Counted from the first letter of the stretch, positions 38,522 to 48,136 are shown. The stretch: DNA of 64,000 bases from Sphingomonas cannabina (GCF_021391395.1 NZ_CP090059.1:4201001-4265000); one strand, 5' to 3'. A program made the numbers and translations. Notes: generated by a model not told the origin, from the sequence alone.

Positions 38522-38658
38522 TCCTCCCCGGCACGGGGAGGGGGACCGCCGACCGAAGGTCGGTGGTGGAGGGGGCCCGCCGCAGCGGATTCCGGCGCCG
38601 AGAGCCCCCTCCACCAAGCCGCTACGCGTCTTGGTCCCCCTCCCCGTGCCGGGGAGGA
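38522..38658. repeat. 137-bp palindromic repeat, same family as 3177-3297
   Basis: 24-bp ends tcctccccggcacgggga(...) and their exact complement (38635-38658) are identical to those of the element at 3177-3297; the interior differs in length and hairpins. It fills the gap between the convergent GH106 and propeller-glycosidase genes, again a likely two-way terminator. Confidence 0.9.
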
Positions 38659-38668
38659 GCTTCAATCC

Positions 38669-39718
38669 TCACCAGGGCTTCGACCGCGCCACCGCCAGCC
38701 CGCGCGTGTCGTTGGGCCACTTCCCGCTGACCGCACAGTAGAAGTGATAGAGCGCGCCGTCGTGCCAGATCACCGCCGGCTTGTGCGCGAATTTCTCGTC
38801 GATCGATCCCGGCGGGCCGACATCGACCAGCACCTCGTCGACCTTCCTGAAATCGGTGAGGTTGTCGCCGATCGCGAGCAGGTCGCGCGCGAATCCGTCC
38901 TGCGCCAGCCCGAAGTAGAACATCGCCCACTGGCCGCGATGCCTCACTACCACCGGATCGCTGGCGAACCGCGAATCCGGAGCGCCCGGCCCGCCGTTGC
39001 GGATCAGCGGATTGGCCGGGTGCCGCCTCCAGGTCTTGAGGTCCTTCGACGTCGCCAGGCCGGTCTGCTCGTGCCACGGCGTGCCGGTCGTCTTGGCGTT
39101 GTAGAACAGGTAGAAGGTATCGCCTTCTTTGATGAGATAGGGCTTGTAGAGCCCGCCCTTCTCCCACTCCGCGCCGTCCTCGGCGCGCAGGATCACCGGC
39201 CCGCGCTCCCAGTGGATGAAGTCGTCGCTCCACGCGAGCCCGATCACCGCCGCGCCTTCCTCATAGCCGGCGCTGGGATAGGCGTGCCAGGCGGCGAGAT
39301 AGCGTCCGTTGACCTTGATCAGCCGGGCCGGCGACATCAGGTCGTTCTCGCGCAGGATCGAGGCGCAGGCGATGTTGTAGCGCGTGATCGGATCGCTGGG
39401 GTCGCGCGCCATGATCACGCCCAGGCGGCGCCAGTTCACCAGATCGTCGGACTCGCAGATGCCGGTCTGGTATCCGGTGCCGTCGAAGCCGACATGGGTC
39501 AGATAGAACTTGCCATTGGCGGAAAAGACGAACGGGCAATCGACCGCCTTCTCGTCGAAGGCACCCTTCACGCCCGATCCGGCGAGGACCAGCTTGGGAT
39601 ATTTGTACGGCGTGCGATAGGGCGCGATCGGGTCCGCCATCGCCCGCGCCGAGCCGGGCACCACCAGCGCGCCGGCGCCGGCGGCAGCGGTGCCGAGAAG
39701 GGTGCGGCGGTCGATCAT
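38669..39718 (-). CDS. Five-bladed beta-propeller glycosidase (GH43/GH130/GH137-like), exported
   Basis: Protein of 349 residues with a Tat-type signal (MIDRRTLLGTAAAGAGALVVPGSARA). Repeated propeller blades are visible: CPFVFSANGKFYLTHVG, SDDLVNWRRLG, RLIKVNGRYLAAWHAY, WSDDFIHWERGPVI, YKPYLIKEGDTFYLFYNA, TSKDLKTWRRHPANPL, DPVVVRHRGQWAMFYFG and HKPAVIWHDGALYHFYC. Acid residues after blade starts fit a retaining or inverting furanosidase, but I cannot assign a numbered family. GH137, a rhamnogalacturonan II beta-L-arabinofuranosidase, is one candidate. The ATG at 39718 is the start; the longer frame above it is repeat sequence. It lies downstream of ilvD, separated by a palindromic element. 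Confidence 0.72.
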   Translation of the reverse strand: MIDRRTLLGTAAAGAGALVVPGSARAMADPIAPYRTPYKYPKLVLAGSGVKGAFDEKAVDCPFVFSANGKFYLTHVGFDGTGYQTGICESDDLVNWRRLGVIMARDPSDPITRYNIACASILRENDLMSPARLIKVNGRYLAAWHAYPSAGYEEGAAVIGLAWSDDFIHWERGPVILRAEDGAEWEKGGLYKPYLIKEGDTFYLFYNAKTTGTPWHEQTGLATSKDLKTWRRHPANPLIRNGGPGAPDSRFASDPVVVRHRGQWAMFYFGLAQDGFARDLLAIGDNLTDFRKVDEVLVDVGPPGSIDEKFAHKPAVIWHDGALYHFYCAVSGKWPNDTRGLAVARSKPW

Positions 39719-39742
39719 CTTATGTATCCTCGTAATCCTAAA

Positions 39743-39880
39743 CCCCTCTCCCTTTGGGAGAGGGAGGGGCCCGCTCGGCGAAGCCGAGTGGGAGGGTGAG
39801 GGCGACCATCGCTCGCCGCAGTCACCCTCACCCTCCCGCCGCCTCCGGCGGCTCCTTCCCTCTCCCAATGGGAGAGGGAC
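39743..39880. repeat. ~138-bp palindromic repeat between ilvD-like and propeller genes
   Basis: Contains hairpin ends ccctctccctttgggagaggg and tccctctcccaatgggagag, with further inverted segments inside (gctcggcgaagccgag, cgccgcctccggcggc). It lies between two genes on the same strand, so it may reduce read-through from ilvD into the glycosidase gene. Confidence 0.85.
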
Positions 39881-39888
39881 AGTGATCC

Positions 39889-41691
39889 CTAATGGCTGTC
39901 GCGCGGCACGCCGAAGGTCTCGTCGATCCGCTGGAACCGCTCGGCGCCCTCCAGGATCGCGCCGCTGCCCATCTGACCCACCACCTCGCGCTGCAGCGCC
40001 TGCCACGGCGTCTGCGAGGCCGGGAAGGCGAAGCCGCCCTTCGCGTCCAGCTCGCGCCGCCGCTCGGCGAGCTCCTCGTCGCCGATCAGCAGGTCGACAC
40101 GCCCGCGGCCGACGTCGATGCGGAGGCGATCATAGGTCCGCACCAGCGCCAGGTTGCCCCCCGCAGCCGCCTCGGGGCTCGCGTTGAGGATCGACGGTGA
40201 TCCGCTGGTGCCCGACTGGCGCCCGTCGCCAAGGCACGGCAGCTCGTGCACGCCCTGCCGGATCAGATAGTCGGGCGGCCGCATGTTCACGACCTCGGCT
40301 GCGCCCGGATAGCCGATCGGACCGGCGCCGCGGATGACGAGGATGTCGGTATCGGTGACGCCCAGGCTCTCGTCGTCGATGCGGTGGTGATAGTCCTCGG
40401 GCCCGTCGAACACGATCGCGCGGCCCTCGAACGCCTCGGGATCGTCGGGATTGCTGAGGAAGCGCGCACGGAACTCGGGCGAGATCACGCTGGTCTTCAT
40501 GATCGCGCTGTCGAACAGGTTGCCGGTCATCACCTTGAAGCCGGCGGCATCCTTGAGAGGCTGGTCGAAGCTGCGGATCACCTCCGGCAGCTCGACCTTC
40601 GCATCCCGGCAATTGTCGCCGATCGAGCGGCCGTTGACGGTCAGCGCTTCCTCGCGGATCAGCCCCTGGCGCATCAGCTCGCCGACCACCGCCGGCACGC
40701 CGCCGGCATGGTGATAGTCCTCGCCCAGATATTCGCCGGCCGGCTGGAGGTTGACGAGCAGCGGCACGTCGTACCCCGCCTTCTCCCAATCCTCGATCGA
40801 CAGCTCGACCCCGGCATGGCGCGCGATCGCGGCGAGATGGATCGGCGCGTTGGTCGAGCCCCCGATGGCGGTGTTGACCACGATCGCGTTGAGGAAGGCG
40901 TCGCGCGTCAGGATGTCGGACGGGCGCAGGTTCTCGCGCACCATCTCGACCGCGCGCTTGCCGGTGCGGTAGGCGACCTGCTGGCGCTCGCGATAGGGCG
41001 CGGGGATCGCTGCCGATCCGGGGAGCTGCATCCCCAGCGCCTCGGCGAGCGAGTTCATCGTCGTCGCGGTGCCCATGGTGTTGCAATAGCCGGTCGACGG
41101 TGCCGAGCTCGCGACCAGCTCGATGAACTGCTTGTAGTCGATCTCGCCGGCCGCGAGCATCTGCCGCGCCTTCCACACGATCGTGCCGGAGCCGGTCCGC
41201 TCGCCGCGATGCCAGCCGTTGAGCATCGGCCCGACTGACAGCGCGATCGCCGGGATGTCGACGGTCGCCGCCGCCATCAGGCAGGCCGGCGTGGTCTTGT
41301 CGCAGCCGATCGTCAGCACCACGCCGTCGAGCGGATAGCCGTACAAGGTCTCGACCAGCCCCAGATAGGCAAGGTTGCGATCGAGCCCTGCGGTCGGCCG
41401 CTTGCCCGTCTCCTGGATCGGATGCACCGGGAATTCGAGCGCGATGCCGCCCGCCTCGCGGATGCCCTCGCGCACGCGCTCGGCGAGCACGATGTGGTGG
41501 CGGTTGCAGGGGGAAAGGTCGCTGCCGGTCTGGGCGATGCCGATGATCGGCTTGTCCGACTGCAGCTCCTCCAGCGTCAGGCCGTAGTTGAGGTAGCGCT
41601 CGAGGTAGAGCGCCGTCATGTCGGGATTATGCGGATTGTCGAACCACGCGCGCGATCTCAGCTTGCGGGGGCCGTTGTCGTCTCGACTCAT
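39889..41691 (-). CDS. IlvD/Edd-family sugar-acid dehydratase (xylonate dehydratase XylD-like)
   Basis: Iron-sulfur dehydratase of 600 residues that would convert an aldonate to a 2-keto-3-deoxy acid. The cluster cysteines are visible in [25 protein letters not shown] and [25 protein letters not shown] and [23 protein letters not shown] complete the family. The N-terminus ([26 protein letters not shown]) closely resembles Caulobacter XylD, so a pentonate such as xylonate is likely, though arabonate, fuconate or galactonate are possible. It starts one base after the stop of its upstream GntR gene, and so forms a small regulated catabolic module separate from the apiose pathway. Confidence 0.87.
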   Translation of the reverse strand: MSRDDNGPRKLRSRAWFDNPHNPDMTALYLERYLNYGLTLEELQSDKPIIGIAQTGSDLSPCNRHHIVLAERVREGIREAGGIALEFPVHPIQETGKRPTAGLDRNLAYLGLVETLYGYPLDGVVLTIGCDKTTPACLMAAATVDIPAIALSVGPMLNGWHRGERTGSGTIVWKARQMLAAGEIDYKQFIELVASSAPSTGYCNTMGTATTMNSLAEALGMQLPGSAAIPAPYRERQQVAYRTGKRAVEMVRENLRPSDILTRDAFLNAIVVNTAIGGSTNAPIHLAAIARHAGVELSIEDWEKAGYDVPLLVNLQPAGEYLGEDYHHAGGVPAVVGELMRQGLIREEALTVNGRSIGDNCRDAKVELPEVIRSFDQPLKDAAGFKVMTGNLFDSAIMKTSVISPEFRARFLSNPDDPEAFEGRAIVFDGPEDYHHRIDDESLGVTDTDILVIRGAGPIGYPGAAEVVNMRPPDYLIRQGVHELPCLGDGRQSGTSGSPSILNASPEAAAGGNLALVRTYDRLRIDVGRGRVDLLIGDEELAERRRELDAKGGFAFPASQTPWQALQREVVGQMGSGAILEGAERFQRIDETFGVPRDSH

Positions 41692-41692
41692 C

Positions 41693-42436
41693 CTATTTCC
41701 TTGCTCCGGATTCGGTTCTGGCGATGCGTTCGACGCCGTGATTGATCATCGCGCGCATCGCTTCGGCGGCGGTGGCGCCGTCGCCGGCCTCGATCGCGTC
41801 GGCGATGCGCTTGTGGCCGCGGACGCTGACCTCATGCTCGCTCTCCTCGCGGACCGGCGAGCTCAGGGTGAACGAGGCGACCAGCGCGGTCTCGACCACC
41901 GCCGACATCGACCGCATCAGCACGTTGCCCGAAGCGCGGCCGACCGCGCGGTGGAAATCGAGGTCGGCTTCGGCGAACTCGCGGGCACTGCCGGTGGCGA
42001 GCCGCATCGCCTCGACGCAGCGGTGGAGCTCGGCGATGTCCTCGGCCGAACGCCGCTCCGCCGCCACCGCGGCCGCCGCCGGCTCGAGCGCGAGGCGGAC
42101 CTCGGTGAGGTCGCGGCGGAAGTCCGCGTCGAACCCGCGCGCCACCTTCCACGACAGCACGTCGGCATCAAAAAAGTTCCAGTGCGACGAATCGAGCACG
42201 GTGGTGCCGACCCGCGTCTTCGAGACGATCAGCCCCTTGGCGGTCAGCGTCTTCAGCACCTCGCGCAGCACGGTGCGGGAGATGCCGAAACGGCTGAGGA
42301 TCTCGCTCTCCCCCGGGATCTTGGATCCGGGGGGATAGACGCCGGCGATGATCTCGCCGCCCAGGGCTCGCGCGACCTGATCGTGGCTCGAAAGCGCTCC
42401 CTCGGTATATTTGTGGAATTTGGCTGGGGATGCCAT
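41693..42436 (-). CDS. GntR/FadR-family regulator of the sugar-acid dehydratase
   Basis: Transcription factor of 247 residues: winged helix ([48 protein letters not shown]) and an FCD ligand-binding domain ([31 protein letters not shown], with the His/Asp metal ligands). This is the DgoR/UxuR-like branch, usually sensing sugar acids such as galactonate or 2-keto-3-deoxy-acids. It is transcribed as the first gene before the XylD-like dehydratase with one base between them. The start ATG 42436 gives the family N-terminus; the longer frame has no similarity. It probably represses its own operon in the absence of the acid. Confidence 0.87.
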   Translation of the reverse strand: MASPAKFHKYTEGALSSHDQVARALGGEIIAGVYPPGSKIPGESEILSRFGISRTVLREVLKTLTAKGLIVSKTRVGTTVLDSSHWNFFDADVLSWKVARGFDADFRRDLTEVRLALEPAAAAVAAERRSAEDIAELHRCVEAMRLATGSAREFAEADLDFHRAVGRASGNVLMRSMSAVVETALVASFTLSSPVREESEHEVSVRGHKRIADAIEAGDGATAAEAMRAMINHGVERIARTESGARK

Positions 42437-42792
42437 CGTGGAAGCTCCTGCTCGACCGCCGCCGGCCGATGCGGGCGGCATCACCACCCGCAGGGCCGGC
42501 CCGTCCCCGGGGAATCCGGCAACGTGCCGGACTTCATCGGTCATTTGGCAGCCCCAAGGCAATCGGCCGACAACCGGACAACGAGAGAGCGCCCACCCGG
42601 GCCACACCGACCTTCCACTCCCTGTCCATGCACCCTCCCGCGGCATTATATGATTGGTAATATTTTATACACGAACGCGCAAGAAACGCCAGCACGTTAG
42701 CGCTACCATAACGCATCCTCATGCGCCGATCACGAATTTTATGGTCGTAGCTGGGCCCCCACAGAGGCAGGTTCAGCGAAAAAGGGGAGAAA
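42437..42792. promoter_or_regulatory. Gene-free stretch upstream of gntR-ilvD and downstream of tRNA-Thr
   Basis: 356 bases without a convincing gene. 42640-42672 is AT-rich (gattggtaatattttatac) and probably holds the gntR-ilvD promoter and its operator. gttagcgcta at 42696-42705 is a partial match to LacI-type operators. The rest has GC-rich coding-like texture but no open frame with family features. Confidence 0.45.
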
Positions 42793-42867
<75 letters not shown>

Positions 42868-42947
42868 ACTCGCCCGGAGGGGAAGCGCGCTAAGAGACGA
42901 GGAGGCGCCGATTGTCAAGGTGATAGCTGCGCGCCTATCGCATCCTC

Positions 42948-43100
42948 ATGGAAACGCCCGACGCCAGAAAAGCCCGCCTCGCCGAAGCGCTGCGCGCCAA
43001 CCTGCGCCGCCGCAAGGCCCAGGTACGCGAAGCTGCGGCCGAGTCGCCGACGCCGCCTCCGCCGCCGACGTCACCGCGCCGCGAGGATCAGGACGGATAG
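42948..43100 (+). CDS. Small basic conserved-type protein (50 residues), function unknown
   Basis: Short open frame beginning METPDARKARLAEALRANLR and ending in a proline-rich tail. The pattern of an alternating charged helix followed by RRRKAQ resembles small sphingomonad proteins that I recall as often sitting before murA, but no murA lies here. It starts 81 bases beyond the tRNA on the opposite strand. It has no signal peptide or membrane segment. Coding status is supported by codon texture and the recognizable N-terminal pattern only. Confidence 0.6.
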   Translation: METPDARKARLAEALRANLRRRKAQVREAAAESPTPPPPPTSPRREDQDG

Positions 43101-43138
43101 ACGTTCGGGATTGCGGGTCTTCCCTAATCCCGTCCCAA

Positions 43139-43248
43139 CCGTCACCCCGGACTTGTTCCGGGGTTCACCGAGCCCCGCGGTCTGCACTCAAGCCTCTTGC
43201 CCCGGTCCTTGCCTCCCGGTGGACCCCGGAACAAGTCCGGGGTGACGG
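43139..43248. repeat. 110-bp palindromic repeat, opposite orientation to 20391-20500
   Basis: Ends ccgtcaccccggacttgttc(...) and complement (43219-43248), with one changed base in the left arm. The asymmetric centre read in reverse complement (gggaggcaaggac, caagagg) matches the centre of the copy at 20391-20500. It lies in the gap before the aminopeptidase gene's end. Confidence 0.9.
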
Positions 43249-43295
43249 TGAATGAAGAGGAGATGACCTCATCCCCTCAAATCCCGACCCACCCC

Positions 43296-45086
43296 CTAAA
43301 TCGGCGCGCATTTGGCGAGCAGCCAGCGGCGGTGCTCGGCGTCGAGGCCGGGGCCGAGCAGGTCCAGCACCTCGGCGTGATAGGCGTTGAGCCATTGCCG
43401 CTCGGCATCGCTCAGCAACCGCGGCTCGATCAGCGCGCGTTCGATCGGCGCGAAGGTGAGCGTCTCGAACGCCAGCATCGGCGCGTCGCCGCCGGGCACG
43501 TCGCGCTTGACGACCAGGATCAGGTTCTCGATGCGGATGCCGTACTCGCCCGCCTTGTAATAGCCGGGCTCGTTGGAGAGGATCATGCCCGGCCTGAGCG
43601 GCTCGGCCGGGCCGCCGCCCGGATAGTTGGGCTTGGCGATGCGCTGCGGCCCCTCATGGACCGACAGATAAGCGCCGACGCCGTGGCCGGTGCCATGAGC
43701 GAAGTCGAGACCTGCCTCCCACAGCGGTCGCCGCGCGAAGGAATCGAGCTGGCCGCCGGTGGTCCCCTCCGGAAACACTGCGGTGGCGATGGCGATATGC
43801 CCCTTGAGCACGCGGGTGAAGCGATCACGCATCTCCAGCGTCGGCTCGCCGATCGGAACGACGCGGGTGATGTCGGTGGTGCCGTCGCGCCACTGGCCGC
43901 CCGAGTCGATCAGGTAGAGCTGGCCCGGCTCGATCGGCGCGTTCGATTCGGCATCGGCCTTGTAGTGCGGGCTGGCGCCGTGCGCCCCGGTCGCCGAGAT
44001 GGTGTCGAACGAGAGGTCGACCGCGCCGGCCTCCTCGCGCAGCTTCTGGAGATGGTCGGAGGCGGCGATCTCGGTCAGCCCGCCCCTGGGCGCCGCGGCC
44101 TCGATCCATTTCAGGAACCTGACCATCACCACGCCGTCGCGCGCCTGCGCCGCCTTGTGGCCGGCGACCTCGGCCGGGTTTTTCTGCGCGCGCGGCAGCA
44201 CGGTGGGATCACGCAGCGCCAGCACGGTCGCGCCGCCCGCATCGAGCGCGTCGAACACCGCCGAGACCGACCGCTCGGGATCGACGACGACGCGCCTTCC
44301 GGCGAAGCGGCCCAGCGCCGGCGCGAACTCCCGCCTGTCGTGGACGCGCACCGCGTTGCCGAGATGCTGGGCGACCTCCTCCGTCATCTTCTCGGGCGCG
44401 ACGAACAGGTCCGCGGTGCCGTCGGCGTTGATCAGCGCATAGGCGAGCGCGACCGGCGTATGCGCGACATCGCTGCCGCGGACGTTGAAGGTCCAGGCGA
44501 TCGAATCGAGCGCCGAGAGCACGGCGGCGTCCGCGCCCTGCGCGGTCAGCCAGTCGGCGACCTCCGCCCGCTTGGCGGCGGAGGATTTGCCGGCGAGCGC
44601 ATCGTCCTGCACCACAAGCCGCGCATCAGAAGGTGCAGGCTTGTCGGGCCACACCGCATCGACCGGATTGGTGTCCACCGCCACCAGCTCCGCCCCTTGG
44701 CCGGCGAGCGCCTTTCGCGCCTCCTCGACCCAGGCGCGGGTATGCAGCCACGGATCATAGCCGATCCGCGCGCCCTGGCCCGCGTTGGCGCGCAGCCACT
44801 CGGCGACGCTGGTGCCCGGCACCGACACGAACTGCCAATCGCTGCCGTCGACCTGCTGGCGGACCTGCAGCGTGTAGCGCCCGTCGGTGAAGATCGCCGC
44901 GCTTTCCGGCAGCACCACCGCGGTGCCGGCCGAGCCCTGGAAGCCGGTCAGCCACTCGAGCCGGCGCGCGTAGGAACCGACATATTCGGACATATGCTCG
45001 TCGGTGAGCGGCACGACGAAACCGTCGAGCCTGCGGGCCCGCAGCTGCTCGCGGAGCGCCGTCAGACGATCATGATGCGTGGACAC
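43296..45086 (-). CDS. Xaa-Pro aminopeptidase P (M24B family)
   Basis: Cytoplasmic metallopeptidase of 596 residues removing N-terminal residues next to proline. The start is GTG at 45086 with GGAGG upstream. Two creatinase-type N-terminal domains (SEYVGSYARRLEWLTGFQGSAGTAVVL; ~1-310) precede the pita-bread domain, with LIDSGGQWRDGTTDITRVVPIG (two Asp metal ligands), GTGHGVGAYLSVHEGPQ (His), LSNEPGYYKAGEYGIRIENLI (Glu) and a C-terminal tail. This is the long three-domain form. It is divergent from oligopeptidase B, so the pair may handle peptide breakdown together. Confidence 0.9.
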   Translation of the reverse strand: MSTHHDRLTALREQLRARRLDGFVVPLTDEHMSEYVGSYARRLEWLTGFQGSAGTAVVLPESAAIFTDGRYTLQVRQQVDGSDWQFVSVPGTSVAEWLRANAGQGARIGYDPWLHTRAWVEEARKALAGQGAELVAVDTNPVDAVWPDKPAPSDARLVVQDDALAGKSSAAKRAEVADWLTAQGADAAVLSALDSIAWTFNVRGSDVAHTPVALAYALINADGTADLFVAPEKMTEEVAQHLGNAVRVHDRREFAPALGRFAGRRVVVDPERSVSAVFDALDAGGATVLALRDPTVLPRAQKNPAEVAGHKAAQARDGVVMVRFLKWIEAAAPRGGLTEIAASDHLQKLREEAGAVDLSFDTISATGAHGASPHYKADAESNAPIEPGQLYLIDSGGQWRDGTTDITRVVPIGEPTLEMRDRFTRVLKGHIAIATAVFPEGTTGGQLDSFARRPLWEAGLDFAHGTGHGVGAYLSVHEGPQRIAKPNYPGGGPAEPLRPGMILSNEPGYYKAGEYGIRIENLILVVKRDVPGGDAPMLAFETLTFAPIERALIEPRLLSDAERQWLNAYHAEVLDLLGPGLDAEHRRWLLAKCAPI

Positions 45087-45219
45087 GCCAACCTCCGTTC
45101 GCTCTGGGCTTGCCTGTCCCGGCGCGAGCCGGAATCGAAGGCCGTATTCTTTCTTACCGACCGGGTTAGAAGAAAGGACAGGGCTTCGACAAGCTCGGCC
45201 CGAACGGTATGGGAGGCGT

Positions 45220-47277
45220 ATGTCGAACCTCCCCGCACCCCCGATCGCCGACCGGCGCGCGCACACCTCCACCGTCCATGGCGTCACGCTCGACGATCCC
45301 TGGGCCTGGCTGCGCGACCCGGGCTATCCCAAGGTCACCGACCCCGACGTGCTCGCCTATCTCAAGGCGGAGAACGACTATTACGAAGCGGTGATGGCAC
45401 CGCTGAAGCCGCTCGCCGACACGCTATTCACGGAGATGCGCGGCCGAATCAAGGAAGACGATTCGTCGGTGCCGCAGAAGGACGGCGACTGGCTCTACTG
45501 GACCGATTTCGAGACCGGCGGAGAATATCGCCGCTGGTGGCGCAAGCCCGTCGGCGGCGGCGAGAACCAGCTCATCCTCGACGAGCCGGCGCTGGCGAAG
45601 GGCAAGGAGTATTTCCGGCTCGGCGGCTTCTCCGTCTCCAACAACGGCCGCTGGCTCGCCTATGCCTATGACGACAACGGCTCCGAGCGTTTCCTGCTCA
45701 AGGTCAAGGACCTCGAGACCGGCGAGCACCTGCCGGACGAGATTCCCGGCATTCTCTCCGACATCGTCTGGACCAGCGACGACAAGGGCTTCCTCTACGG
45801 CCTCGCCAACGACCAGTGGCGCACCGACAACGCCCGCTACCACCGGCTCGGCAGCGCCCCGGCCGAGGACGTCGAGCTCTATCATGAGGACGACGAGGGC
45901 TATCGCGTCGGCGTCGGCGAGACGCAGTCGCGCAAGTGGCTGATCGTCTCGACCGGCGACCATGTGACGAGCGAGGTGCGCCTGCTTCCGGCCGATGATC
46001 CCTTCGCCGATCCGATCCTGGTCGCCCCGCGCAAGCCCGGCCGCGAATATGACGTCGAGGAGCATGACGGCACGCTCTACATCCACACCAACGACACCGA
46101 TCCAATGTGGCGGCTGGTGACGGCGCCGATCGCCGATCCCGGCAACTGGTCCGAGCTGATCGCGCCTTCGCCGCATTTCTACATGACCGGCGTCACCACC
46201 TTCGCCGATTTCTTCGTGATCGAGGGGCGCGAGGACGGGCTCGATCAGGTCGAGATCCATTATTACGACGGCCACCCCAAGCGCCGCATCGCCTTCCCGG
46301 AGGCGAGCTATGTCGCCGGCGTCGGCGACAATCCGGAATATCGCATCGACAAGCTCCGGCTGGGTTACGAATCGATGGTGACGCCCGGCACCGTCTATGA
46401 CTACGACCTCGCCGACGGCAGCCTGACCACGCTCAAAGTGCAGGAGATTCCCTCGGGTTACGACCCGTCGAAATATGCCACCGAGCGGCTCAAGATCACG
46501 GCCCGTGACGGCACCGAGGTGCCGGTTTCCATCGTCTATCCCAGGGGCTTCCCGCGCGACGGATCGGGCAAGCTCTATCTCTACGCCTATGGCGCCTACG
46601 GCTATGCAATCCCGCCCGGCTTCTCGACCAGCCGCATGTCGTTCCTCGACCGCGGCATGGCCTTCGCCATCGCCCATATCCGCGGCGGCGACGACCTCGG
46701 CCAGCAGTGGTATCACGACGGCAAGCTCGAGAAGCGCGCCAACACCTTCAACGACTTCGTCGACGTGGCGAGGGGACTGATCGAGCGCGGCTTCACCCAC
46801 GAGGGCGGCATCGCCATCGCCGGCCGTTCCGCGGGCGGTGAGCTGATGGGAGCGGTGGTCAATTCCGATCCCGAGCTGTGGGGCGCGGTGGTCGCCGACG
46901 TCCCGTTCGTCGACGTGCTCAACACCATGCTCGACGCCAGCCTGCCGCTGACGCCGGGGGAATGGCCAGAATGGGGCAACCCGATCGAGGACAAGGCGGC
47001 CTTCGACCTCATCCGCAGCTATTCGCCCTACGACAACGTCCGGGCGCAGGCCTATCCGCCGCTCTACATCTCGGGCGGGCTCAACGATCCGCGCGTGACC
47101 TATTGGGAACCGGCCAAATGGGCGGCGAAACTGCGCGCGACCAAGACCGACGACAATGTCCTGGTGCTCAAGACCAACATGGGCGCCGGCCACGGCGGCA
47201 AGTCGGGGCGATGGGAAAGCCTGCGCGAAGCCGCCGAGGAGATGGCGTTCATCCTGTGGCAGATGGGGGCGGAATAG
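45220..47277 (+). CDS. Oligopeptidase B-type serine peptidase (S9A)
   Basis: Prolyl-oligopeptidase-family enzyme of 685 residues with no signal peptide, cleaving short peptides after basic residues if it is true oligopeptidase B. The N-terminal DPWAWLRDPGYPKV and the seven-bladed propeller (~75-405) are followed by the alpha/beta-hydrolase domain: YAYGAYGYAIPPGF, AHIRGGDDLGQQWYHDGK, nucleophile Ser in AGRSAGGELMG, Asp in SGGLNDPRV and His in MGAGHGGKSGR. The start ATG at 45220 follows GGGAGG. It is followed by a terminator hairpin. Confidence 0.88.
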   Translation: MSNLPAPPIADRRAHTSTVHGVTLDDPWAWLRDPGYPKVTDPDVLAYLKAENDYYEAVMAPLKPLADTLFTEMRGRIKEDDSSVPQKDGDWLYWTDFETGGEYRRWWRKPVGGGENQLILDEPALAKGKEYFRLGGFSVSNNGRWLAYAYDDNGSERFLLKVKDLETGEHLPDEIPGILSDIVWTSDDKGFLYGLANDQWRTDNARYHRLGSAPAEDVELYHEDDEGYRVGVGETQSRKWLIVSTGDHVTSEVRLLPADDPFADPILVAPRKPGREYDVEEHDGTLYIHTNDTDPMWRLVTAPIADPGNWSELIAPSPHFYMTGVTTFADFFVIEGREDGLDQVEIHYYDGHPKRRIAFPEASYVAGVGDNPEYRIDKLRLGYESMVTPGTVYDYDLADGSLTTLKVQEIPSGYDPSKYATERLKITARDGTEVPVSIVYPRGFPRDGSGKLYLYAYGAYGYAIPPGFSTSRMSFLDRGMAFAIAHIRGGDDLGQQWYHDGKLEKRANTFNDFVDVARGLIERGFTHEGGIAIAGRSAGGELMGAVVNSDPELWGAVVADVPFVDVLNTMLDASLPLTPGEWPEWGNPIEDKAAFDLIRSYSPYDNVRAQAYPPLYISGGLNDPRVTYWEPAKWAAKLRATKTDDNVLVLKTNMGAGHGGKSGRWESLREAAEEMAFILWQMGAE

Positions 47278-47279
47278 GG

Positions 47280-47305
47280 TCCTCCCCGAGCAAGCTCGGG
47301 GAGGA
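47280..47305. terminator. Hairpin terminator between convergent oligopeptidase and yjhX genes
   Basis: tcctccccgag-caag-ctcggggagga is a perfect 11-bp stem with a 4-base loop in the 32-base gap between convergent stops. No long T run follows, so it is a GC-rich hairpin terminator usable from both sides. Confidence 0.75.
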
Positions 47306-47309
47306 TTGG

Positions 47310-47567
47310 TCAACGATTGTCGAGCTGCGCCCTTACCGCCTCCAGGCCCAGGCGGCTGATGCGGTAGGGCTGTCCGCCCAAGCTCGCGATCAGACCGCGC
47401 CGCTTCAGGCGCCGGAACAGGGCGAGGGTGCAGTCGGCGAGGACGAAGCCCTCGCGCGTGAAGCAGATCGCCTCGACGATCCGTCCGGTGTCGTCGCGGC
47501 GGTGGACGATGCGCCCGCCCTGCGCCAGCGCGTGGAGCACGCGCTGCTCAAATCGGGAAATATTCAC
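47310..47567 (-). CDS. YjhX-family protein (UPF0386, putative toxin)
   Basis: Protein of 85 residues from GTG 47567, giving [20 protein letters not shown], the conserved YjhX start; longer upstream frames add unrelated residues. Conserved blocks [23 protein letters not shown] and [21 protein letters not shown] span the whole family. It is a winged-helix-like small cytoplasmic protein annotated as a toxin from E. coli YjhX/YjhQ, but here no YjhQ acetyltransferase antitoxin is next to it. Its role in this organism is open. Confidence 0.85.
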   Translation of the reverse strand: MNISRFEQRVLHALAQGGRIVHRRDDTGRIVEAICFTREGFVLADCTLALFRRLKRRGLIASLGGQPYRISRLGLEAVRAQLDNR

Positions 47568-47742
47568 GGAAGTTGGTCCGCTGTTATGCGTGAACGGAGC
47601 ATCCCGCCTGCTCGGGCAGAACGCGCGTACGCCGACGGTCAGCGGAACCCATGGTTCACGCCGCGTCGGATCAGCGGATGGCAAGTTCCTTCATGAAATC
47701 CTCGAAATGCGCTCGGACCTTAGGCGAGCGCGCCACCGGCGA

Positions 47743-48099
47743 TCAAGCCGGCTCGTTCTCCAGCAGCTCGGCCGCGTCGAGCCCGAGCAGCGCGATATAT
47801 CCACGCACCCGCGGCCACACCCCGGTCAGGAACCGCTCGCGCTCGGCAACACGCAGCCGGTCGACCGCGCCCGGCAGCACGAACATGCCGACGCCGCGCC
47901 GCACCTCGACATAGCCCTCGTCTTGGAAGCTCTGGTATGCCTTGGCGACGGTCAGCGGGTTGGCGCCCTGGTCGGCGGCGAAGGCCCGGACCGAGGGAAG
48001 CTGGTCGCCGGCACGATACTCGCCCCTGAGGATCGCGGCCGCGATCGCGGCGCGGAGCTTGAGATATACGGGACCGTCTTCGTGCTCGAGCGCTGTCAT
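47743..48099 (-). CDS. YtrA-type GntR transcriptional regulator
   Basis: Small regulator of 118 residues: winged helix (VYLKLRAAIAAAILRGEYRAGDQLPSVRAFAADQGANPLTVAKAY, wing GYVEVRRGVGMFVLPGA) and only a short helical tail (~residues 75-118), the YtrA subfamily layout. Such proteins usually control neighbouring ABC transporters, but none is adjacent; the neighbours are yjhX and a nitroreductase gene. Start ATG at 48099. Its target is unknown. Confidence 0.82.
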   Translation of the reverse strand: MTALEHEDGPVYLKLRAAIAAAILRGEYRAGDQLPSVRAFAADQGANPLTVAKAYQSFQDEGYVEVRRGVGMFVLPGAVDRLRVAERERFLTGVWPRVRGYIALLGLDAAELLENEPA

Positions 48100-48136
48100 G
48101 CTGCCATAATACACCGATTCGGCGGTACGTCCACCC

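Noticed and set aside
42696..42705. LacI-type operator gttagcgcta
   Set aside because: Only a partial match to the usual palindrome and no LacI-family regulator in the window; kept only as a remark in the gene-free stretch.
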